Below, piece after piece: positions 11,948 through 23,542 of a stretch of DNA of 64,000 nucleotides. Source of the DNA: Stropharia rugosoannulata (lineage: Eukaryota; Basidiomycota; Agaricomycetes; Agaricales; Strophariaceae); NCBI GenBank assembly GCA_028532985.1, contig JANCIK010000005.1:1-64000 (forward strand), in the 5' to 3' direction. Position 1 is the stretch's first letter. Each line of letters begins with the position of its first letter. The position numbers and the translations under genes are program-made. Below the pieces are notes generated by a model. The model made no database searches, was not told the DNA's origin, and saw nothing but the letters and a program-made list of their open reading frames with translations.

Positions 11948-13290
11948 GTCGTCTTCGAGTCAAGTACGCTGGAAGGAGCCCAAAGTCGTGAAAGTTAGAG
12001 GGTTTGCGCGGATGCTCTCAGTGCTTGTGGTAGGAAAGGATGAATGACAGTGTGGAGAAAGGCTGGTTGTCGTCGTCGATGATGGTGATAACGACGGCAA
12101 ACGGCCGCAAGTTGCCGTTTCTCCATACACGTAAGTCACGTGTTGATGTACGTAACCGCCTTCTAACATCAGACAGGGAGACCTTGGGGAGACCGGGTCT
12201 GCTGCGCCTCAAAACGCCGAGCATCCATGCCCTATTGAGTCATTGACAGCGGCCTGGGAGATGTTCATTTCTATAGTAAGACATAAATAGAATGAATGGC
12301 TATTTGAAAGGCTTCCCACACAAAAGGAGTGACTCCAGACTCCGACAGAGGTTAAGTTTTTTTAGAATTTGGAGAAACTGGCTCGTCCACGTTGCGTCCA
12401 CGAGTAAGTCTAACATTCTGGCCCCGCAGTACCAGTTTCTTCTTCGTGACTGCAGAGTTGAACCCCTATTGAACGAAGTGTTCAACATAAAAGTTTACCT
12501 TTCGATTTAACCTTGTGACTTACCTTAGTAATGCGTCTATCTGCAGTGTAAGAGAAGACAGTACACGCGCATATATGCAGTGACCCTTTGGTATATTAGG
12601 CTAAAGCATAGCAGAGCAGCGGTGCTTCACAATCGCCATTGGCTCCGCATGATCAAGTATAAGTTTAGCATATTCCCGAATTACTTCCGTGAGGCCGCCG
12701 CACTGGTCCGTGGATAACAAACACGAGCTTATACGTAGTCGCCTCGTTTCTTCGTCCTCAAAAGGCGGTAGCATGTCGATTTATATTTGTATTCCAAGGA
12801 TCAGTGCCACAGAAACAAGCGTTTACTCACGAACTGTACTTGGGTAAAGCACAGAACAACCACAGGATAGTGGTGGTGCGTACTCAGAAAGGTTGCGATC
12901 CACTTACTTCCGCTTCTTCGTGTACACCGTCCAAACGCTATCTAACAGTTCGGCAGTTACAGAGACCCTGCTTGAGGCTTAATTACCCGATCAATACATT
13001 CTGCTCTCCGAAGGTGCATATAGTACAGCGCTCTAGTTTGATATTGTTATGTAGAAGGTAATTATACCATTTGATCACCCTCCTTTAATTGGAAACAGGC
13101 GTCTTCATATAACACTTGTAATATTTTGGAACTACATCTACGGATAGATCACTGCGGTGACGGCAAGACTATTAAAATTTACTGAGCTAAACTCCGTGTC
13201 TCTTCAACCTGACAGTGTATCAGTAAGTGTGAAGCCTATAAACGATAGTGTCGATTCATAAACATTGACTGAACTGTTTATAGAATCATG
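11948..13290. other. Intergenic, no gene recognised
   Basis: The upstream region of the PSD2-like gene runs into the 3' flank of the esterase gene. Frames here are short, lack splice partners, and show no domain I recognise. Confidence 0.5.
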
Positions 13291-14417
13291 TCAGAATACA
13301 CACAGAAAATACTGAACCTTCAAACATACGTAGGGATTTGCGACCTGGCAATTATACGGTGTTTGACACACTGAAGCAACATTAGCGTCGTCGTGTATTT
13401 GTGAGTATATTTAACTAACCGATAGGTCCTGACCAGCCAATTCCCCCGCACTGACCAAAGTGAGACTGAGTAGACCCAGCAGGCGTAAATGTAGTCAGGC
13501 CAAACCAGTCAATTGTATCTGTTTCGTGCTCAGGGACAGTGTGCCCGACACCCTGTGCGAGTATTGCTTGTATGTTCGTTCCATATGATGCGCGAGAGTA
13601 TCCGGGATCGGGGTCGTTCGTGATGTTGTACAGGGGTGTAGTACTGACTCCGAACACATTAGTCCATTGTTTAATCTCCTCCCAGAAGTTTTGCGGCGCG
13701 AGGGCAGTATCACTGGAACGTATATTTCAGTGCAAAGAAATAACGATCGGGGAATAGAACGAAGTTGGTCCCATGCCAGAACTGCACCTTGGGCCGCGGC
13801 CCTGTGTACCCTGGATACCCAGCGCGTACTAGGTCCCCCCACTGCTGCCCCGTCAGAATGAGCTCGCCTGTCGAGCACACGCTGTTCCACGCATTCGGGC
13901 CGGCGAAACAGCCATACGGCACGCCGGAGTATAGCGATCCCGCGGCGAATATATCCGGGTACGCGCCTAAGAGCACGCTCGTCATCATCGCCCCCGACGA
14001 CGTGCCCGTGGCGTATACACGCGTGGGGTCGGCGCCTTTGTTTGCGATGAAGTACCGTGCGACGTTCGCGATGGCGAGCGAGTCGCTGCCGCCGTCGTGT
14101 GTCAGCGTTTCGTTAGTGTTGACGTCCCAACACCCACCGGGCGCGGGCGCTGTGGGATATATCACCAAAAAACCGTGTTGATCGGCTAGTTGAGCCAGTG
14201 TAGTTCCCTCGAAGTACGCTTGCGCCGTTCCGGTGCAGTAGTGCATGGCGATGATCAGCGGTGTTGGCACAGAGATGGCGCGCGGCTGATAAAGAAACAT
14301 GGATACATTGGTGGGGTTTGCACCGAAGTCTTCTGTAATCTGTTGCAGGGTGCTAGTCAGGGCATTTGCGGTCAATAGCGCACTAGATAGGAGGAGTGAT
14401 ATTAAAGTAAGTATCAT
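13291..14417 (-). CDS. Acetyl xylan esterase, carbohydrate esterase family 1, with C-terminal CBM1
   Basis: Secreted esterase that removes acetyl groups from xylan; the cellulose-binding module ties it to plant cell walls. Exons 14417-13765, 13712-13420 and 13370-13291 give 341 aa. Features are a signal peptide (about 1-19), the nucleophile motif GTSSG (Ser140), a conserved WHGT-D segment, a GHTVPEHE histidine motif, and a CBM1 starting HFGQCGGIGWSGP and ending CQVANPYVCL. The CBM1 is split by intron 2 (gttagt...cttcag). Oddity: to keep phase, intron 1 must begin with CT (cttcgt) instead of GT; the nearest GT, four bases on, yields an immediate TGA. The gene may therefore use a rare site or be newly inactivated. 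The start was taken at the ATG that opens the hydrophobic signal; an in-frame upstream TTG was ignored. Confidence 0.85.
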
Positions 14418-14451
14418 GATGTCCAGTTGGTTCAAACAACATTCAGAGACC

Positions 14452-14460
14452 TTATATACA
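14452..14460 (-). promoter_or_regulatory. Probable TATA box of the xylan esterase gene
   Basis: On the minus strand the sequence reads gtatataagg about 38 bases before the ATG at 14417. It is the only TATA-like word close to the start. Confidence 0.5.
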
Positions 14461-14469
14461 ACCGTGTAC

Positions 14470-15117
14470 TCTAGCCTTACAGCGAATATTTTCCGGAAAT
14501 AAAACTTGAGGCGATTCGTAGCTTCCTATTGATGCAGAAAAGAGTCATGCTGTTTGAAGGTAGCATAGGTTGCCCTGTAAAGAGCATACACGAGACGTGC
14601 CTGATTAGCTCAAGTCCCCCCGCGTAAACTAAGTACTACGAGCTTTCTCCGTCGATGAGTAAGCGCCAATACTTAGGATACCGGCACACGGGAAATAAAA
14701 GACGGACATACTGCGGTTATTTCATTCTGTTTATGCAGTCGTACAACTCTTAACTGTTTCCAAAGTTATTGCTTGTATATGACTTCTCATCTGAGAAAAT
14801 TTAGGAAAGAGAGATATTATTATTCTAAGCAATGGTTTACAACAACGTAATACATGAATAAAATGGGAATTCAACCTGCGTCAACGTTGCGGGATCACAG
14901 TCGCCGAAGAACGCCGTACCGGCAAAATTCAAAGGTTTAAAGTTTACAAATGATCACTCGCAATCGATATCAAATGAGCACTGTATAAAGATTCATACCG
15001 ACTCTTACCTGTAAGAGTCCTGTTATTCAATTGATATGACCATGTGCAGATATTGTACTGCTTTCAGACCCTGCGACAACGCTTGTGCTACACACAGAGA
15101 TTCAGCGCCTCTCAGTT
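14470..15117. other. Intergenic, nothing recognised
   Basis: AT-rich spacer between the 5' end of the esterase gene and the stop codon of the zinc-knuckle gene. No frame, repeat or RNA gene stands out. Confidence 0.5.
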
Positions 15118-15753
15118 CTAAAGACAGAGTGCTTCACAGCTGGGGGTATCTATGGAAACGCCACCATGCTCGGCCAGTAAAGCTTCATATTCTCCAAAGC
15201 ATTCGGGACTCAAACGATGGCGAATAATCTCCTGTACATCCCAGATTCCGAGCGACTCATGGCAAACATTGCAATCAAACTGTGCACCTCCAACAAGAGC
15301 CTTGAATGCCTTGATGCACTGCGGTGTCTTGACATGCGCCACTACATTCTTTTCACTCCATGTACCGATACTAGTGTCGCACACTTTACAAAAGAACTGC
15401 GTCTTTCTAAATCTGGGTGCAATCGTGTATCCGCGAATGTATGGTGTATGCGTGAAAAGGCTGATATAGTCGTTCCATCCTTTCCTTTCAAGAGGGTTGA
15501 AGTAGGCTTCACTCCACCGTGGATCTATGGTGTGCTTAGTATATCGAGTCCATGAGACTGTTTTTAACGAAGTACCTGTGTATTCTTGAATCTGTGTAAT
15601 TGTCCTTAACGGACCGCCTCTGCGAGGGACGCCGGGCGTACTTGGCGAAGTATCTGCCACTCCCTTGTTCGTGGCTTTCCGTCTCGGTGTTTCTGGCCAA
15701 TATATGCTATAATCAAAGGCGGGGAATAGATCGTGTAACGATGCGTTCATCAT
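15118..15753 (-). CDS. Unrecognised protein with two tandem Cys/His zinc-knuckle-like motifs
   Basis: A single uninterrupted frame of 211 aa with an ATG-ATG start. The N-terminal third is Thr/Pro/Arg-rich (residues about 20-55). The middle is aromatic-rich (WTRYTKH, RWSEAYFNP, GWNDYISLF). The C-terminal part holds two repeats of one pattern, C-x2-C then about 15 residues, H, then C: CKVCDTSIGTW...H...C and CNVCHESLGIWD...H...C. Both repeats share the core (C.VC..S.G.W) and end TPQC or SPEC, so they arose by internal duplication and probably each bind one zinc ion. DNA, RNA or protein partners are all possible; I assign no function. It lies divergently from the small + strand gene at 16441. 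Confidence 0.7.
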   Translation of the reverse strand: MMNASLHDLFPAFDYSIYWPETPRRKATNKGVADTSPSTPGVPRRGGPLRTITQIQEYTGTSLKTVSWTRYTKHTIDPRWSEAYFNPLERKGWNDYISLFTHTPYIRGYTIAPRFRKTQFFCKVCDTSIGTWSEKNVVAHVKTPQCIKAFKALVGGAQFDCNVCHESLGIWDVQEIIRHRLSPECFGEYEALLAEHGGVSIDTPSCEALCL

Positions 15754-16331
15754 CTTTACTCAGGGATTCACAGATTGGTGAGTAAAGGCAAGGGTAGATG
15801 TTGAGTGTATAGAGTTGTGGTTCGAGCACTGGATGTCTATTTAAGCTCCCTGAGAAAATGCCACTCGAGAGTAAGCCACAATATGCGGGTGTACCTTTTG
15901 AAATACCGGTGGCCACGGACCTTTGAGCTTGAATGCGGGGCCTGTGGCCACATGTCACCATGTAACCGGTAAATACCGTTTACAGTGCCAAAACTAAGCG
16001 TTATACAAGAACATTCCCTATTCATAACATTCTCTGAATATGTGCACGAATTCTACTGTGTGATGTCATTATCTGCGAATGGTAAAGATGCAAGCAGGCC
16101 AATACTCGGAGCTTTACGAGTTCCAGTACGTATCGAGGCCATAAGCTGATGATACCATGGATACGCTCGCCAGTCGTAGTCTTTCGACAATAAGCTCTGA
16201 CTCAATGAATTCAGTCTTGTCAGTTGCAGCGCAAGGGCGGAGGTCGAACCTAACTTGAAAACTTGCAACTCAGAAAATGGCCAGTATACTTGGCTCCCGA
16301 ACAATTTGAAGACCGATGTAAGGTCAGTGTC

Positions 16332-16338
16332 TATAAAA
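16332..16338 (+). promoter_or_regulatory. TATA box upstream of the small Ser-rich gene
   Basis: The sequence tctataaaatcac stands about 105 bases before the ATG at 16441, a usual distance for a fungal gene with a leader. Confidence 0.45.
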
Positions 16339-16440
16339 TCACGGCTTAGAAATGAAACAACAAAGCTTCCCATTGTCCTCCCAGTTCGAACCTATCAGCT
16401 CGTCACCATCGAAGCAAACCCTTCTTCGTCAACTTTACCG

Positions 16441-16896
16441 ATGGCCAGCACTGAGTCTATGCAATCGCAGTCCAAATTTACCATCTGGCTGCGCTCCATC
16501 AAGCCACTCAAGATAAACAAACACCAACCGCGTGAGAAGCGTTCAAACGCACCCCCGATCGATTCGTTTGGCTATAGGGGAACCAGGCGAGGGATGCGCT
16601 TTGCCTCGTACACCACAGCAACGTCACCACCTGAGTCGCTCAGAAGCATGTCAGCCACTTCGTCAACTGACCGCTACGCATCGTTGGATACAGATTCCAG
16701 CTATGTGGACGTCGTCGAATCTATACCCTCCATTCCCTCAGAGAAACGGAAGAAACACTCGTTCAGCCTTCGTTGTTTGGTTCCCTGCTGGCCCCAAGCA
16801 GAGAAAGATATAGCAATGAACTCCGTTCAGCCTTGGGGACCATCAAAGATGACTTTCTTAGGTAGAACCACAAACCGGAATACACAAATATTATAG
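16441..16896 (+). CDS. Small basic Ser/Arg-rich protein, family not recognised
   Basis: An intronless frame of 151 aa starting at an ATG in good context (accgATGGCC) behind a TATA box. The first 60 residues are basic (KPLKINKHQPREKRS). A Ser/Thr-rich stretch with SPPESLRSMSATSSTDRY and DTDSSYVDVVES follows, then a Lys-Arg patch EKRKKHSFS next to a CLVPCWP motif. There is no signal peptide or membrane segment. The low-complexity, phosphorylatable look suggests a regulatory or adaptor protein, but this is inference. The frame could be longer only by using non-ATG starts. Confidence 0.5.
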   Translation: MASTESMQSQSKFTIWLRSIKPLKINKHQPREKRSNAPPIDSFGYRGTRRGMRFASYTTATSPPESLRSMSATSSTDRYASLDTDSSYVDVVESIPSIPSEKRKKHSFSLRCLVPCWPQAEKDIAMNSVQPWGPSKMTFLGRTTNRNTQIL

Positions 16897-17219
16897 ACCG
16901 AAACATAGTAATCCACGAAACATATGATTTAAAACACAACACTAGACATTTTTGATTAGCGGGTAAACGATCAGATAGAACTGAGTACGATACATGCAAG
17001 AGTGACAAGAGATAATGAGAGCTAAGTAATGATAATGATGGGGGTAATGAGCGTATACAAATAACATGCTCTGTGCACAGACGGAGCGAACAAGAAGAGA
17101 GGGAGTGCAAACAACATTGACGACCGATGCGCATACCAAAAACCAGTAGAAAGAAAGAGAAACAACAACAAAAACAAAAAATAAACGAGAGACCACATAT
17201 CCCAGCATCTAAAGATATC

Positions 17220-20200
17220 TCAGAAACGCCCCCACGACCGCCCCTCTTCTTTCGCCAGCATAGCCTCCACCCGCCTGACAAGCCGTGCTCGTCCCTCGCC
17301 GCTCTTATCTTCGTCTAGAATGCTCGCACGGCTGTACATGCTCGCAGTCGCGCTCCACCGGCTCAGCCGGTCCCCGCGCGAATCGATTGTGTACGCTGAA
17401 TATGCTGTCGCTCTCTTCGCATTCTGGTCCTCATCTCCCTCCTGCTCACCCTCACCTCTCTCCCCATGGCCATGTACCTCCTCGGAGTCCGAGAAGTGCA
17501 CATGCGACGTCCCCCTATTCCCGCTCCCGTTCCGCGGTCGAGGTCGTGCAGGAGGTAGTGCGTATGGGTCAGCGGCCATGAATCTATATACTGGCGGCGC
17601 GCGTGTCTGCTCCGCTCGCGTTGCATCGTTTTCCTTGAGAGCGTGCTCTTCTGCACTGGGTGGGTAATGCGAGTCGTCTGAGTGATCAAACGAACCCCGA
17701 GCCCCCATTTCCTCTGCGTCTTGGAAGTCCTCGTCATCTCGATACACTTGCCTACCGCCTCGTGACATTTGAACAGGCGACGGGGCAAGGCGTGAAGGAG
17801 GAACAGGAGACAGCCCATACCGCGAAGGAATAGGCGACGTCGCGGAACGTGGTGGAATAGGCGAAGGGCCTGACCGCGGTGGGATAGGAGAAGACCCCGA
17901 TCTCGGTGGTGCAAGTGTAGACGACGGCGGACTCTGTATCCGGGACTGCCGTCCCCCGAGGGCATACGCCAAATCCACGCCATCCTCATCATCAAAGTAT
18001 TCGTCTCTGCCAGATGGCGTGATCATCCCCGCGTACACGTTCTCGTCCTCTTCTCCTTCCCCATACACACTCTCATCGTCCGCAGCATCCATCTCTACCC
18101 AGCTACTCCGTTTCGCGCTCGCCGACTGCGTGCTCGTGGGCGGAGCCAGCCCGCCATTCGCAGGCGCACTCATGGTCGTGTCAAGGTAAATAGACGGAGG
18201 CGGTACCGCTATCCCACCACCCGCGCTGAGGGCTGCAGCAGGCGTCGCTCCGCTCGCAAGCGCAGCCCGCATCTCCATCGCCCGCTTCTTCGCCTGCGCG
18301 TACCGCAACATCGCTGCGTCAGGCGTATCGTCTTCAGACACCCTCGGTGTCGGAATGTCTTGAGGCGGGGGCGACATGAGTCCTGCAGGCCCGCCGCGCA
18401 CGGCAGGTGCGGGGCTCGAAGGCAAACCGACAGGCCCACCGGGGCGCATGCGGACCGGGAAGGGGCTCTCCTTCCCTCTGAGTATTTGCGCACCACTTCC
18501 CAGTGTCGCTCCTGCTCCTCCCCCGCCTGCGCGAAGGTCAGGAGACATGACCCTGACCGTCCTGTCCATGACGCGCTGCGCCAGCGCAGTCGGGTCTGGG
18601 CCCAACAAAGCATTCGGCGAGGACGGCGAGGCGTGTTCCCTGTACGGTGAGAAAGGCGACCCGTGTTCTCTAGAAGGAGACAATGACATTGGAGAAGGAG
18701 GTGCGGGAAGGGGTCCTGTCGGAGGTGGACTAGGTGGGGGAAGGTCGTAGTACGCAAGCACACTCGGCGGCACCGTCGGTCCTGTCCCATCTTGTACTGG
18801 CGACGGCGAGCGGGGGAGGCCGACCCGCGGGCGTCCCCCCGGAGAGAGCATCAGCGGGGACGGTGACCGAATGGGCATCGCTTGTATTGGTGAAAGGAGC
18901 AACTGGGGCAGTGGCGAACGCAATTGTGGGGACATAATGGGCGACGGTGACGGTGCTCGTATATTCAGCGGTGAGCCAGGAATGACAAGGTGAGGGCGCG
19001 CTGCTGCAGAGTTAGCGCCGTCCCGCTCTTCACCCTCCGCCCCAGATAGCGCCGTAATAGGTGCAGAAATGACCAAGCCGGGCCTGCCACCCAACACATG
19101 CTGCCCCGGCGACCCAGGGGAAGTCAGCGCGGGGCTCGCAGGCGCCGAAGGAACGATAACGAAAGGTGTTCCCGGGGTCGAAGGCGTGGGCGACGTCAGC
19201 GCAGGGCTAAGCTGGTTGGGGTGTAGGCCATGGGCAGCCGGACTGGTCTGCTGCGTGCGCCCATACGCGTAAGCATACTGCGTCGCGCCACCATTCATCG
19301 TGCTCGTGCTCCGCTCACTCCCGTTCCGTTCATGCTTTTCCTTGTCCTTCTCCCTGTCGGCCCTATGAGGCAGAATCGCGTCCAGGCTCGCCTTCATCCG
19401 CAGTGTCTTGAGTATCGAAATGGGCGCCACGGGCGGAGGCTTTGGTCGGCTCTGTGAACGCGCTCTGCTCCTGGCTCCGGGGGGCGGCGATGCTGTACGG
19501 GGACTCTTGGGCGACCCGGGGGACGTGAGAGGGAGTGGAGACTGGCTCCGAGCGAAGGAAACGGTGGGCGTCCGAAGCGTGGGCAAGGGTACGGGTGTTG
19601 TCGACACAGATGCTGACTCAGGCTCTTTATCAAATTCGCTCTTCTTCCCCGACACAGACACAGAGAGGTTGGAAGGAGATTCGGATGATGACGCAGGTAG
19701 AACTCCGGCAACAACAGTATCAGCAGCGGCGTCTATTGACGACGCCTCCGTGCCGTCGCTTGCCCTCGAACCCGCCGACCCAGACGCGAACTCCGAAATG
19801 GAAGCCGAGCTAGTGCCAGCGCCAGTTGCGTACGAAACAACCGACCCATGCGACATGATCGATCCGGGTTTCGTACTCGTGCGCGCGCTCGGGCCAGGTG
19901 AGCTTTCAATCGCAGATGGCGATGGACGGGCACTCGGTTGTACATGCGCGGCAGACGATGTAGGCGTCGATGCCCTGGAATCTGCCTCCGACAAACCGTA
20001 GAGGCTATATTTCTGGGGTTGAGTCGGGAATTGGAATGCACTTGGCGCGGTACCAGAACCGGAAGCGGAAGCAGACGAGATGGGCGACACCACAGACTGA
20101 GACTCCGCGGTTGAAAACTGCGAGGTGCGCGCTGACTCTACTTCGTACTCATATCGTTGCAGGGGCGTAGGCGCAGGACGTTCGTTGACCGGTGTTCGTT

Positions 20201-22006
20201 GAGCCCTTTCCTTTTCCTCCCGTGCGCTTGTCGCGGCGGCAAGTCCAGGTCCAAATGTCGTTGCAAATCGTTCTGCAATCGGGAGCGCCATCCCAGATGC
20301 GTTTCCTGCTCTACCTGAATCGCTTCCTTCGAGTGCGAGCGTCAATACCGGTATAAGTTGTGGGACAGGTGGGACATCCTCCTTGGAACTCTTCAGATCG
20401 CCTTTGCTGCCCTTGCCACTTAGTGCTCCAAAGAACCCTCTCTTTGGCTTTTTCTTCACCGTACCCCCACCATCCGTAACATATCCGCCCACACTCGTCG
20501 CCTCGTCCTCACCTAGAGCAAGAGAAGTCGACGAAGCAGATTTCTTGGCCTTCTTCGCCTCCTTCTTCGCTGCTTTCGAATCTTTCCTCTCGCGCGCTCT
20601 GGCTACCGCCTCCGGATCATCCATACTCCCTCCCCCGCCCACAGCGCGCCGAGCAGCTGTAAGCAAGCTCTTTTTCCGCGTCCTGTGTTGCTCTTCGTCT
20701 TCATCCCCTTCATCCCCTTCTCCCTCTGCTCCACCCTTCCCTTTCTTTTTTGTTCCCTTCGATTTGGATTTCGTGCGCATGCCGCCTCCGTCGCTAGTGT
20801 ATCCCTCGCTCTCGTAGCCATCTCCACTGCGTTTCCGAAGCTTGTGCGGACGGTGTGTCGCCGAAACCGACGCAGAGTTGGGAATCGGTGGCGGGGGGTG
20901 CGGGAATTGAACACCAGACCCTGAAGGCGGTGAATCGACGTGCCCGCTAGTGGAGACCGGGGAGAGTAACGCAGGTGATGCCGGTGCTGATGGACCGGCG
21001 CTAAGAGCGGGCGTATACACCTCGCCTGCGGAGGAACGGCCGGCAGACGAGCTAAAGGGAGAGTATGGCCTGTTGCCGCTGAAAGTTGGGGTGGGGTTGA
21101 CGCGCTCTGTCGTCCCGCGCGCGGGTGCGGGGGAACTGGGCTCCTAGAAGAATCCGGTAAGCATAAGAATACTCAGAGAAGTATGAGGAGGGGATAGAAG
21201 AACCGATTAGAAGAAGAAACGACGAAACGAAGCCGAGAAGAAGAAGACCCAGGCACACAAAATGCACGGAGATGAAGCCCATCACCCAATGTTGATAGTA
21301 GGGGCTCAAGAGCCTCGTAAAACCAACCAAAAGCTTGTCGGATGCGTTGGGAGAGCGGAGGGGTGCGGGGACGTGTGCGGGCGGGCGAATACCTCCACCC
21401 GCCGAATATTCGGGTCCGCATGGGCAGGCGACGGCGGCGGCGATGACAACGATACTGCGTGAATGGCCCAGCCCGAACAACGTCAAGCCCGAGCTACGCC
21501 CAGCCATCGGTGATCGAGCCCAGGCCGCCGCCGCCGCCCCATCTCATGTCCCGCCCCCGATGCGAATACACCTGCATGAGCACAAATGACGCTGGGTAGT
21601 GCATATATGCGGTGAAAGTGTGAAGGGCTCACGCCCGAACATCTTCAAGCTCGTTGGATCGAACTACGCGTAGGCCAGGCCGCCGCGCCCTCTCCATGAT
21701 CCGTTCCTGAAGAGGAGACCGTTTCACGAGCACAAACCGCGTTGGAAGAGCATATATGCGCCGAAATTCGAAAAATCGAAAGAGATAACTCACCTCCTCC
21801 TCCTCGAGAACCTTATTCTCGAGCATCCACCCGTTTACACCCCCGCCGCCTACCAGGCCAATCTCAAGGGCGGCGTCGAGCACTGACGCGCGGAGTGCAT
21901 TGGATTCGCGTGGACCGGCACCGTACCCGCTGCGGGGTGGTCGAGGACGACGCTGTACTACGGGAGGGTGAGAAGGAAAGGCAAATTTCTGGGTACCGTT
22001 GTCCAT
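17220..22006 (-). CDS. Large intrinsically disordered Ser/Pro-rich protein, family not recognised
   Basis: Exon 1 is 22006-21794 (71 codons, Kozak accaccATGG, donor gtgagt); it contains RASVLDAALEIG and an acidic end EEEE. The main exon is 21146-17220 (1,308 codons plus stop), beginning after ttcttctag in the phase that exon 1 leaves. The stretch 21147-21793 between them is too long for one typical intron here and may hold a small exon (see the tandem repeat entry). The main exon is low complexity: a Lys-rich N-terminal part with two GY-x-S/T-DGGG motifs, long Pro/Ser/Ala tracts, repeated SPIPPR units near the C-terminus, and an ordered, charged tail RRVEAMLAKEEGRSWGRF. Such proteins are often polarity, cytoskeletal or signalling scaffolds; I do not assign a function. 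A decayed partial copy lies at 855-1905. Confidence 0.8.
21463..21759 (-). repeat. Imperfect tandem duplication inside the 5' intron region
   Basis: Two units, about 21759-21625 and 21611-21463, align along their length on the minus strand. Both start gcatatatgc, pass through tttgtgctc(a/g)tg, a G-rich run with cggcggcctggg or cggcggcctggc, then cttga(a/c)g(a/t)tgttcgggc. The first unit keeps an acceptor (ctcttcag) followed by an open stretch (ERIMERARRPG...) and a donor-like gtgagc. The second has stops in the same frame. This looks like a duplicated exon of which one copy has decayed. Confidence 0.6.
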
Positions 22007-23542
22007 GGTGGTTAAGGGTTTCTTTTCGTTCAAGAATGTCGTGAAAGGTGTGGTTGTTGTGAATGTGTGGGTGCCAGCGGCAATGCCACGGATGAAAAGA
22101 TGAAATCACGCTGCGCTTGTTCTCGCAATCAACAAGGGAGCAGCAGGAAAGCCTGTCCAAGGACTGGCGGTTGTTAAGAGGGCGTGTGCCGTACAGTGGC
22201 GAAGGAAGAAGAGAATGTGGGGTAAGAACCAGCAGGTGGCGACAGATGGCGACGACGAGTGGATGGAAAGGCAAATAAGCGAATGCGAACGAAAGAAGGA
22301 TGAAGGTAGAAAAGATAAAGGGGCACAAGGGCCTTCGTTGGCACTTGCGAACCGACGCCTGCCGGCTTCCGGCCGCCCACGTGCAAGGCACCGCGCGCTT
22401 TGGCAACGGCAGTATAAATAGCGCCGCGCCTGCGCGTCACTTATTTCCGCCCGTGTCTCTATACCACTCTATCTTCTCGGATCCGTGACGCCGTCTCCCC
22501 AACTCCTACACAGCCCTCGGTAGGAAAGGTCCAACTGTCCTACCTTGCACATTTCATCACAAAACACCCAGATCCCACCGAGTCGTTGACTGAGTAACAA
22601 GCTTTACGTGCGCTCGGTCCCCCTGGCGACCATCCAGCGTTCTGCAAAATCTAATCACAATCTATGTCATAGCAGCGTAAACGTTGATCTTTTTGCCTCC
22701 GCAAAGTGCGCATATCGCTGCGGAGTGTCATTTCGCTGCCGGGCGCGGCGCCATCATGTATGATGCACTGATATTTCATCTGTCTATGGCTAGTTTACGC
22801 TCTGTATTCATATTTTCGTTGGGTACCTGATGCCTTCAGGGCAAACTGTACATCCACACAAAGTAAAGATTGAAGTAAAATTCGGTTTCATTTATCATGG
22901 GCTGAATGATATCTATTGTTGTAAAAGTCTTTCCAGTCCGCGACATATACACAGTGTCAGAGTTTATTGACCTAGTTTTTCGTTCATTATGCATCATGTC
23001 TTGTTAGCTTGACTGATTGGCTAGACGGTGCTTCACACCAAGGCTCTTTCGAGATGATCTGACCTTGTATTCGATGGGAAGCGCATAAATAATATGTCCT
23101 CGGGGAGAAAGGGTGTCGTCTAACGCCATGTTACTATGGAGGGCGTAGTATGAGCGCTACAGATCAAACAACCATAATAATATGTCCCTACAAAGGCCGA
23201 CATAACAGACAGAAACACACCAGCTACCGTTAATTCGCCTTACATCTTTCAGTTTTGCGCACAAGTGATAAGGCATCAATTTGGGGACCACATTGACAAG
23301 GCAACCATTGATCATCTCGCCCAAAGAGAAAATTAGACAATCCGTTCTATAATAACCTAGCGCACTCACGCCCCAAGGTCTGGCTACTGACGCTAGACTG
23401 ACGACACAACCGTGGAGGAAGACACTCTGATCCCCCCCACAGGTGGGGACGCACGTGGTGTGATGTCATCATCCATGCAAGAGGGGGTTGATATTCTTTT
23501 TGAATGCTCGATTGCGCGCGTGCAAAGTGATTCTAATCCACC
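22007..23542. other. Intergenic between divergent genes
   Basis: Shared upstream region of the large Ser/Pro-rich gene (-) and the RCR-like gene (+). A + strand TATA-like word (tataaatagc) stands near 22412, followed by a plausible leader but no coding frame. The rest is unremarkable. Confidence 0.45.

Noticed and set aside
15815..15840. Word resembling a tRNA B box (ggttcgagc)
   Set aside because: No matching A box or acceptor-stem pairing at the right distance; I found no tRNA gene in the window.
19408..20001. Plus-strand frame of 197 codons
   Set aside because: Antisense shadow of the large disordered-protein exon.
23401..23480. Possible hairpin around cccccccacaggtgggg
   Set aside because: Short imperfect pairing in a promoter region without any associated feature; not more than chance.
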